Below, piece after piece: positions 1 through 12,430 of a stretch of 64,000 bases of DNA (position 1 is its first letter; each line of letters starts with the position of its first letter). The notes beneath the pieces were generated by a model. That model saw nothing but the letters and a program-made list of their open reading frames with translations, had not been told where the DNA came from and did not search any database. Made by a program: the position numbers and the translations under genes. The stretch is from positions 4,197,821 through 4,261,820 of the forward strand of contig OZ014417.1 in the NCBI GenBank assembly GCA_963965975.1, read 5' to 3'. The stretch is from Xestospongia bergquistia (taxonomy: Eukaryota > Porifera > Demospongiae > Haplosclerida > Petrosiidae).

Positions 1-427
1 GCAATAAAACACAGTTACTTTACAGTTTATAATTTTAAAATAAACGTTGTCTTTAAATTGTACACTTGTTGACTTTACCAATAAAAATATCAATTAGACA
101 AAAAGGTTGACAAACAAGACTTAAATAATATCATTAACAGCTGTAAAAACAATAGTCACCAAACAGATAAACTAGTCTTTAATAATGATATTACATATTA
201 ATGACAAGCAGACACTATGTGCATATGTAATTAAGAAACTATCATCTAGAAACTATCAAATTATGACAAGACCTTAGCATTATATTATCATTATGATATC
301 ATAAAAATTTAGAAAAAAATTAAATCGTTATATAATGTATAATAATTGTCTTTTTAGAACAAACAACTTCTTGTTTATTTTCAGTTATACATTGTTTATG
401 ATATAAGATAAGTATGCACACACTTAC

Positions 428-526
428 TTCGTTAAAAAGCTCTAGATTCGCTCCTTTCTCTATTAAAAGAATGGAAACATCTTTGTGTTCCTTCATTACT
501 GCTAACATGACTGGAGTAGATCCCTC
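428..526 (-). CDS. Ankyrin gene exon 8, type B repeat
   Basis: 33 codons, phase 0, [20 protein letters not shown]. The donor is GTAAGTGTG. Further exons should lie to the left of the window. Confidence 0.87.
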
Positions 527-3500
527 CTAGAATATAATGTTAAAACAAATTTATATGTACAAGGAAAATATATAAAATTAGACATAATGGACAACATTGT
601 AAAACATAAAGCTATACTACATTATATCACACTTCCCAACTATTATATTTTAAAAGACACAACAAGATGACAAGTATTCATAGCACAGTAAATGTATAGA
701 AAATCAACAATATAGTAAATATAATCACAACATTGTACTACATAAACATAGAAATTATATTACATTATCAAGGTTTCATTTAGAAAAATGGATAAGGAGG
801 GCAAAATAATACTAAGAGAAAATTTAGGGGGGATGAAGGGATTGCGTGCGACAGCACCCTCTAAGGGAGTCTGGAGGCATGACCCCAGAAACATTTTGAA
901 TTTTAGACCCTTTGAGATTGCTTATGGCACATTTTTAGACCATTTGTGGTTTCAAATGACACGGAAAAGAAAGAGTAGAAGAATAGATGTTTAGATTAAC
1001 ACTGTATATTCTTCTTGAGTTTAGTCTAAGGTTATCTCATGCTAAATATTCCTTGTGTTGAGTTTCAGTTCTGTATTCATTACATCCAATTACCCTTTGA
1101 AAAAAATGGCTAACATAATTTCTAAGGGGGGGGCAGCTTTGGCAAGGGAGGCAAATGGCCCTCCTGCCCCACCCCTAAATGAAACCATGATTATATCACA
1201 CTTATCGACTATTACATTTTAAAGGTCACATCAAGATGACAAGTATTCATAGCACAATAAATGTATAGAAAAACAACAATGTAGTAAATAAAATGACAAC
1301 ATTGTACTAAATAAACGTAGAAATTATACTATATTATATCACACTTACCTAATATTATATTTTAAAGGTCACATCAAGATGACAAGTATTCATAGCACAA
1401 TAAATGTATAGAAAAACAACAATGTAGTAAATAAAATGACAACAATGTACTAAATAAACATAGAAATTATACTACATTATATTACACTTACTCCCTATTA
1501 TATTTTAAAGGTCACATCAAGATGACAAGTATTCATAGCACATACAAAAACAACAATATAGTAAATAAAATGACAACATTGTACTAAATAAATGTAGAAA
1601 TTATACTACATTATATCACAATTACCGGCTATTATATTTTATACTCATTATTGCTGACATTGAAAAAGTGAAATATGTATCATTTAATAATAAATGTCCA
1701 CATTACAAAGTAACTTTTTAATTATCAATCTACATCAATAGAAACTAGTCAAGAAAGCAATGTTCAAAACTTTGTAATGATGATCAGTTATCTTTAATAC
1801 CATCAAATTATTTGGAGAGGTGTGGCTAGTATTTTCATCTAAAGTCTCTTACTATTTCATATCATTTCTCCTTTCTTTACATATTTGCTATAGTTTACTA
1901 TGTTAATGTAAATATTACAAAGAGGATCTACTCCTTTGTACTAATATCTCATTCTTAATGTAGTACAATTGCATTATAAAAATTGTTAAAGTCAGGTACA
2001 TTACTTTTCTATCATTACAATGTCTAAACTGTTTCTTCTTTCATAGTTAACATCAATTCACACAGCTTATAATAGATTATAAACATTCATGTGGAAGACA
2101 AAAAAAATAAAAACTGCACAGTAAAATACACTAACTGAATTACCTTAATAACAACATTGATATCAGCTCCATGGTTAAGTAATACTTCAACAACATCTAC
2201 ATCTCCTTTATCACTTGCATAATGAAGAGCCGTCCATCCAGTCTATTGTAAAACAAACAAACTGTAAATTGTAAAATATCATTATTAATATCTAAACCAA
2301 TTGTATAAACATATACTGACAACATTAAACTGTTTCTATCTGTCTGTTTTGTCATGATAAAACATACCACACTCATACATTGTGTACATACAAATAATAT
2401 TACAAATTAACACTACATGTAATATAAAAAGCAAACTAAGGGACTGTTTAACAAGACACACAGTAAATATTATTTGGATTTAGGCCTAAACTATCAAACC
2501 AACAGTACCAAGATCTACAACATATAACTCTTTATATTAAATCATCTCTTAACTGTTGTCATATTTCTACTTTTAGATGACTTTCTCATAATATTATTGA
2601 CTAATCCATTGCAATATCCATCATCATATACATCTGTCTATTACGTGTAATAAAACACAGTTACTTTACAGTTTATAATTTTAAAATAAACGTTGTCTTT
2701 AAATTGTACACTTGTTGACTTTACCAATAAAAATATCAATTAGACAAAAAGGTTGACAAACAAGACTTAAATAATATCATTAACAGCTGTAAAAACAATA
2801 GTCACCAAACAGATAAACTAGTCTTTAATAATCAATATTACATATTAATGGCAAACAAACACTATGTGCATATGTAATTAAGAAACTATTATCTAGAAAC
2901 TATCAAATTATGACAAGACCTTAGCATTATATTATCATTATGATATCACAAAAATTTAGAAAAAAATTAAATCGTTATATAATATATAATGATTGTCTTT
3001 TAAGAACAAACGACTTCTTGTTTATTTTCAGTTATACATTGTTTATGATATAAGATAAGTATGCACACACTTACTTCGTTAAAAAGCTCTAGGTTGGCTC
3101 CTTTCTCTATTAAAAGAATGGCAACATCTTTGTGTTCCTTCATTACTGCTAACATGACTGGAGTAGATCCCTCCTAGAATATAATGTTAAAACAAATTTA
3201 TATGTACAAGGAAAATATATAAAATTAGACATAAGGGACAACATTGTAAAACATAAAGCTATACTACATTATATCACACTTCCCAACTATTATATTTTAA
3301 AAGACACAACAAGATGACAAGTATTCATAGCACAGTAAATGTATAGAAAATCAACAATATAGTAAATATAATCACAACATTGTACTACATAAACATAGAA
3401 ATTATATTACATTATCAAGGTTTCATTTAGAAAAATGGATAAGGAGGGCAAAATAATACTTAGAGAAAATTTAGGGGGGATGAAGGGATTGCGTGCGACA

Positions 3501-6500
3501 GCACCCTCTAAGGGAGTCTGGAGGCATGACCCCAGAAACATTTTGAATTTTAGACCCTCTGAGATCACTTCTGGCACATTTTTAGACCATTTGTGGTTTC
3601 AAATGACACGGATAAGAAAGAGTAGAAGAATAGATGTTTAGATTAACACTGTATATTCTTCTTGTGTTTAGTCTAAGGTTATCTCATGCCAAATATTCCA
3701 TGTGTTGAGTTTCAGTTCTGTATTCATTGCATCCAATTACCCTTTGAAAAAAATGGCTAACATAATTTCTAAGGAGGGGGGCAGCTTTGGCAAGGGGGGC
3801 AAATGTCCCTCCTGCCCCACCCCTAAATGAAACCATGATTATATCACACTTATCGACTATTACATTTTAAAGGTCACATCAAGATGACAAGTATTCATAA
3901 CACAATAAATGTATAGAAAAAAAACAATGTAGTAAATAAAATGACAACATTGTACTAAATAAACGTAGAAATTATACTATATTATATCAAACTTACTGGC
4001 TATTATATTTTAAAGGTCACATCAAGATGACAAGTATTCATAGCACAATAAATGTATAGAAAAACAACATTGTAATAAATAAAATGACAACATTGTACTA
4101 AATAAACATAGAAATTATACTACATTATATCACACTTACTGGCTATTATATTTTAAAGGAAACATCATGATGACAAGTATTTATAGCACAATCAATGTAT
4201 AGAAAAACAACAATGTAGTAAATAAAATGACAACATTGTACTAAATAAACGTAGAAATTATACTACATATATCACACTTACCTTCTATTATATTTTAAAG
4301 GAAACATCAAGATGACAAGTATTTATAGCACAATAAATGTATAGAAAAACAACAATGTAGTAAATAAAATGACAACATTATAGTACATAAATTTAGATAA
4401 TATATAAAATCATGTCATACTTACCCACTATTATATTTTAAAGGTCACATCAAGATGACAAGTATTCGTAGCACAATCAATGTATAGAAAAACAACAATA
4501 TAGTAAATAAAATGACAACATTGTACTAAATAAACATAGAAATTATACTACGTTATATCACACTTACTCCCTATTATATTTTAAAGGTCACATCAAGATA
4601 ACAAGTATTCATAGCACAATAAATGTATAGAAAAACAACAATTTAGTAAATAAAATGACAACATTGTACTAAAAAAACATAGAAATTATACTACATTATA
4701 TCACACTTACTCCCTATTATAATTTAAAGGTCACATCAAGATGACAAGTATTCATAGCACATACAAAAACAACAATATAGTAAATAAAATGACAACATTG
4801 TACTAAATAAATGTAGAAATTATACTACATTATATCACAATTACCGGCTATTATATTTTAAACTCATTATTGCTGACATTGAAAAAGTGAAATATGTATC
4901 ATTTAATAATAAATGTCCACATTACAAAGTAACTTTTTAATTATCAATCTACATCAATAGAAACTAGTCAAGAAAGCAATGTTCAAAACTTTGTACATGA
5001 TGATAAGTTAATATCTTTAATACCATCAAATTATTTGGAGAGGTGTGGCTAGTATTTTTTATCTAAAGTCTCTTACTATTTCATATCATTTCTCCTTTCT
5101 TTACATATTTGCTATAGTTTACTATGTTAATGTAAATATTACAAAGAGAATCTACTCCTTTGTACTAATATCTCATTCTTAATGTAGTACAATTGCATTA
5201 TAAAAATTGTTAAAGTCAGGTACATTACTTTTCTATCATTACAATGTCTAAACTATTTCTTCTTTTATAGTTAACATCAATTCACACAGCTTATAATAGA
5301 TTATAAACATTCATGTGGAAGACAAAAAATACAAACTGCACAGTAAAATACACTTACTGAATTACCTTAGTAACAACATTGATATCAGCTCCATGGTTAA
5401 GTAATACTTCAACAACATCTACATCTCCTTTATCACTTGCATAATGAAGAGCCGTCCATCCTTCCTATTGTAAAAACAAACAAACTGTAAATTCTAAAAT
5501 ATCATTATTAATATCTAAACCAATTGTATTAACATATACTGACAACATTAAACTGTTTCTATCTGTCTCTTTTGTCATGATAAAACATACCACACTCATA
5601 CATTGTGTACGTACAAATAATATTACAAATTAACACTACATGTAATATAAAAAGCAAACTAAGGGACTTTTTAACAAGACACACAGTAAATATTATTTGG
5701 ATTTAGGCCTAAACTATCAAACCAACAGTACCAAGATCTACAACATATAACTCTTTATGTTAAATCATCTGTTAGTTGTTGTCATATTTCTACTTTTAGA
5801 TGACTTCCTCATAATATTATTGACTAATCCATTGCAATATCCATCATCATATACATCTGTCTATTATGTGTAATAAAATACAGTTACTTTACAGTTTATA
5901 ATTTTAAAATAAACGTTGTCTTTAAATTGTACACTTGTTGACTTTACCAATAAAAATATCAATTAGACAAAAAGGTTGACAAACAAGACTTAAATAATAT
6001 CATTAACAGCTGTAAAAACAATAGTCACCAAACAGATAAACTAGTCTTTAATAATGAATATTACATATTAATGACAAGCAGACACTATGTGCATATGTAA
6101 TTAAGAAACTATCATCTAGAAACTATCAAATTATGACAAGACCTTTGCATTATACTATCATTATGATATCACAAAAATTTAGAAAAAAATTAAATCGTTA
6201 TATAATATATAATGATTGTCTTTTAAGAACAAACGACTTCTTGTTTATTTTCAGTTATACATTGTTTATGATATAAGATAAGTATGCACACACTTACTTC
6301 GTTAAAAAGCTCTAGATTCGCTCCTTTCTCTATTAAAAGAATGGAAACATCTTTGTGTTCCTTCATTACTGCTAACATGACTGGAGTAGATCCCTCCTAG
6401 AATATAATGTTAAAAAACATTTATATGTACAACGAAAATATATAAAATTAGACATAAGGGACAACATTGTAAAACATGAAGCTATACTACATTATATTAA

Positions 6501-9500
6501 ATTATATTATATTACATTATCAAGGTTTCATTTAGAAAATGGATAAGGGGGGCAAAATAATACTAAGAGAAAATTTAGGGGGGATGAAGGGATTGTGTGC
6601 GACAGCACCCTCTAAGGGAGTCTGGAGGCATGCCCCAAGAAACATTTTGAATTTTAGACCCTCTGATATCGCTTCTGGCACATTTTTAGACCATTTGTGG
6701 TTTCAAATGACACGGAAAAGAAAGAGTAGAAGAATAGATGTTTAGATTAACACTGTATATTCTTCTTGAGTTTAGTCTAAGGTTATCTCATGCCAAATAT
6801 TCCTTGTGTTGAGTTTCAGTTCTGTATTCATTACATCCAATTACCCCTTGAAAAAAATGGCTAACATAATTTCTAAGGGGAGGGGGGTAGCTATGGCAAG
6901 GGGGGCAAATGGCCCTCCTGCCCCACCCCTAAATGAAACCACGATTATATCACACTTATCGACTATTACATTTTAAATGTCACATCAAGATGACAAGTAT
7001 TCATACCACAATAAATGTATAGAAAAACAACAATGTAGTAAATAAAATGACAACATTGTACTAAATAAACGTAGAAATTATACTATATTATATCACACTT
7101 ACTGGCTATTATATTTTAAAGGTCACATCAAATGACAAGTATTCATAGCACAATAAATGTATAGAAAAACAACAATGTAGTAAATAAAATGACAACAATG
7201 TACTAAATAAACATATAAATTATACTATATTATATCACACTTACTGGCTATTATATTTTAAAGGTCACATCAAATGACAAGTATTCATAGCACAATAAAT
7301 GTATAGAAAAACAACAATGTAGTAAATAAAATGACAACAATGTACTAAATAAACGTAGAAATTATACTACATTATATCACACTTACTCCCTATTATATTA
7401 TAAAGGTCACATCAAGATGACAAGTATTCATAGATCCATAAATGTATAGAAAAACAACAATGTAGTAAATAAAATGACAACATGTACTAAATAAACATAG
7501 AAATTATACTACATTATATCACTCTTACTGGCTATTATATTTTAAAGAACACATCAAGATGACACGTATTCGTAGCACCATAAATGTATAGAAAAACAAC
7601 AATGTAGTAAATAAAACAACAACATTGTACTAAATAAACGTATAAATTTTAATACATTATATCACACTTACCTAATATTTTATTTTAAAGAACACATCAA
7701 GATGACAAATATTCATAGCACAATAAACGCATAGAAAAACAACAATATAGTATATAAAATGACAACAATATACTAAACAAACATAGAAATTATACTACAT
7801 TATATCACACTTACCTCCTATTATATTTTAAAGGTCACATCAAGATGACAAATATTCATAGCACAATAAACGCATAGAAAAACAACAATACAGTATATAA
7901 AATAACAACATTGTACTAAATAAACATAGAAATTTTACTACATTATATCAAACTTACCTCCTATTATATTTTAAAGGTCACATCAAGATGACAAGTAATT
8001 ATAGCACAATAAATGTATAGAAAAACAAGAATATAGTAAATAAAATGACAACATTGTACTAAATAAACGTAGAAATTATAGTACATTATATCACACTTAC
8101 TAGCTATTATATTTTAGAGGTCACATCAAGATGACAAGTATTCATAGAACAATAAATGTATAGAAAAACAATGTAGTAAATAAAATGACAACATTGTACT
8201 AAATAAACATAGAAATTATACTACATTATATCACACTTACCAGCTATTATATTTTATAGGTCACATAAAAATGACAAGTATTCGTAGCACAATAAATGTA
8301 TAGAAAAACAACATTGTAGTAAATAAAATGACAATATTGTACTAAATAAACATAGAAATTATACTACATTATATCATACATATTTATTTAAGATGACAAC
8401 ACCATAAACATAGAGGAATAATTATAATAAATTAAATAAAAATACAATAGACAAAGTTTTACACATTCATATATATTGTACGTATATCCAGGAATGGGAC
8501 CAAGACTTTAACTGTTAAGCTAACCAAAGCACTTTTTTATAATGTTTTCATGAGCAATAAACATTATGATAAAAAAGGCTCAGTCCTTGTCTTTAAACAC
8601 TAAAAACATACTAAATGATGGAAGTCATTATGATTTGAGTAGTTAAAAAAGTAAGCAAGTGTCTCTTATTAAGCACAGAAATATTAATTAAGTGTTTGTG
8701 TTAAACTCTTTTTTAAAGTGCTTTCTCCATCTTTGATTTCATAAAACTTTTACTTAAATTCAACTAAATTGGCCCCTGAAAGATAAAATAATGTTTTCTC
8801 TTAAGATACCATGTAAGAACAACATGATGAAAATCAAGACTATCTGGACTATGTAATAGGGCATCTTTCAAAATGAAGTAATCCACATCACCAAATTCAC
8901 TATAGAAAAATGGAGTGTAAGCATCAACATTGGGGACACACAAGAAACAGGGATTCTCAATAAACTCATTATTGCTGACATTGAATAAGTAACATATGTA
9001 TCATCTAATAATAAATTTCCACATTACAAGGTACAATGTAGTAAATAAAATGACAACATTGTACTAAATAAACATAGAAATTATACTACATTATATCACA
9101 CTTACTAGCTATTACATTTTAAAGGTTACATCAAGATGACAAGTATTCAAAGAACAATAAATGTATAGAAAAACAACAATGTAGTAAATAAAACGACAAC
9201 ATTGTACAAAATAAACATAGAATTATACTACATTATATTACACTTACTGGCTATTATATTTTAAAGGTCACATGAAGATGACAAGTATTCATAGCACAGC
9301 AAATGTATATGAAAAACAACAATATAGTAAATAAAATGACAATGTTGTACTAAAAAAATAGAAATTATACTACATTATTATATCACACTTACCTAATATT
9401 ATATTTTAAAGAACACATCAAGATGACAAGTATTCATAGCACAGTAAATGTATAGAAAATCAACAATATAGTAAAGATAATCACATCATTGTACTACATA

Positions 9501-12336
9501 AACTTAGAAATTATATTACATTATCAGGTTTTCATTTAGAAAAATGGATAAGGAGGGCAAAATAATACTTAGAGAAAATTTAGGGGGGATGAAGGGATTG
9601 TGTGCGACAGCACCCTCTAGAGTCTGGAGGCATGCCCCCAGAAACTTTTTGAATTTTAGAACCTCTGAGATCGCTTCTGGCACAATTTAAGACCATTAGT
9701 GGTTTCAATTGACACGGATAAGAAAGAGTAGAAAAATAGATGTTTAGATTAAAACTGCACATTCTCCTTGTGTTTAGTCTAAGGTTATCTCATGCCATAT
9801 ATTCTGTATTCATAGCACAATAAATGCATAGAAAAACAACAACATAGTAAATAAAATGACAACATTGTACTAAATAAACGTAGAAATTACACTACATTAT
9901 ATCACACTTACCCACTATTATATTTTAAAGGTCATATCAAGATGACAAGTATTCATAGCACAATAAATGTATAGAAAAACAACAATGTAGTAAATAAAAT
10001 GACAATATTGTACTAAATAAACGTAGAAATTATACTACATTTTATCACACTCACCGGCTATTATATTTTAAAGGTCACATCAAGATGACAAGTATTCATA
10101 GCACAATAAATGTATAGAAAAATAACAACATAGTAAATAAAATGACAACATGTACTAAATAAACGTAGAAATTATACTATATTATATCACACTTACCTAA
10201 TATTATATTTTAAAGGTCACATAAAGATGACAAGTATTCATAGTACAATAAATGTATAGAAAAACAACATTGTAGTAAATAAAATGACAACATTGTACTA
10301 AATAAACGTAGAAATTATACTACTTTATAACACACTTACCATCTATTATATTTTAAAGAACGCAGCAAGATGACAAGTATTCATAGCACAATAAATGCAT
10401 AGAAAAACAACAACATAGTAAATAAAATGACAACATTGTACTAAATAAACGTAGAAATTACACTACATTATATCACACTTACCCACTATTATATTTTAAA
10501 GGTCATATCAAGATGACAAGTATTCATAGCACAATAAATGTATAGAAAAACAACAATGTAGTAAATAAAATGACAATATTGTACTAAATAAACGTAGAAA
10601 TTATACTACATTTTATCACACTCACCGGCTATTATATTTTAAAGGTCACATCAAGATGACAAGTATTCATAGCACAATAAATGTATAGAAAAATAACAAC
10701 ATAGTAAATAAAATGACAACATGTACTAAATAAACGTAGAAATTATACTATATTATATCACACTTACCTAATATTATATTTTAAAGGTCACATAAAGATG
10801 ACAAGTATTCATAGTACAATAAATGTATAGAAAAACAACATTGTAGTAAATAAAATGACAACATTGTACTAAATAAACGTAGAAATTATACTACTTTATA
10901 ACACACTTACCATCTATTATATTTTAAAGAACGCAGCAAGATGACAAGTATTCATAGCACAACAAATGTTTAGAAAAACAACAACATAGTAAATAAAATG
11001 ACAACATTGTACTAAATAAACGTAGAAATTATACTACATTATATCACACTTACCTCCTATTATATTTTAAAGAACGCATCAAGACGACAAGTATTCATAG
11101 CACAATAAATGCATAGAAAAACAACAATGTAGTAAATAAAATGACAACATTGTACTAAATAAACGTAGAAATTATACTACATTATATCACACTTACTGGC
11201 TATTATATTTTAAAGGTCATATCAAGATGACAAATATTCATAGCACAATAAAAATATAGAAAAATAACAATGTAGTAAATAAAATGACAACATTGTACTA
11301 AATAAACATAGAAATTATACTACATTAGATCACACTTATCCCCTATTATATTTTAAAGGTCACATCAAGAAGATAAGTATTCATAGCACAATAAATGTAT
11401 AGAAAAACAACAATGTAGTAAATAAAATGACAACATTGTACTAAATAAACGTAGAAATTATACTACATTATATCACACTTACCTCCTATTATATTTTAAA
11501 GAACGCATCAAGACCACAAGTATTCATAGCACAATAAATGCATAGAAAAACAACAATGTAGTAAATAAAATGACAACATTGTACTAAATAAACGTAGAAA
11601 TTATACTACATTATATCACACTTACTGGCTATTATATTTTAAAGGTCATATCAAGATGACAAGTATTCATAGCACAATAAAAATATAGAAAAATAACAAT
11701 GTAGTAAATAAAATGACAACATTGTACTAAATAAACATAGAAATTATACTACATTATATCACACTTACCCCCTATTATATTTTAAAGGTCACATTAAGAA
11801 GACAAGTATTCATAGCACAATAAATGTATAGAAAAACAACAATGCAGTAAATAAAATGACAACATTATAGTACGTAAACTTAGAAATTATACTACATTAT
11901 ATCACACTTATCGACTATTATATTTTAAAGGACATATCAAGATGACAAGTATTCATAGCACAGTAAATGTATAGAAAAACAATAATGTAGTAAATAAAAT
12001 GACAACATGTACTAAATAAATTTAGATATTATACTACATTATATTACACTTACTTCCTATTATATTTTATCTATTATTTTTACTTATTACATTATATCTA
12101 GGGATGGGACCAAGCAGTCAAGAGTTCAACTTGTAAGCTAACTAAACTTATTTTTTTAATTCTTTGAAGAACTGCAAACATATGATAAAAAGAGCTCAAA
12201 AATATACTAAAAGATGGAAGCTATTATCCTTTGATTAGTGAAAATATGCCTGTTTTTTCCTTTCTTTGAGTTTATTGCAACATTATTAAGGTTCTGGACA
12301 TCAGTAAGGTAATTATTGTATTCCTAAGTGTGATTG

Positions 12337-12430
<94 letters not shown>

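Noticed and set aside
788-994. 68-codon ORF repeated at 788, 3435 and 6539
   Set aside because: It lies inside the MITE and is conserved only because the copies are recent segmental duplicates. The fourth copy is broken and no domain is seen.
6950-12066. CRISPR-like appearance of conserved units with variable 5-nt windows
   Set aside because: Units are ~143 bp and vary over only 5 nt, with no spacers of suitable length and no cas genes. The setting is eukaryotic, so this is a satellite.
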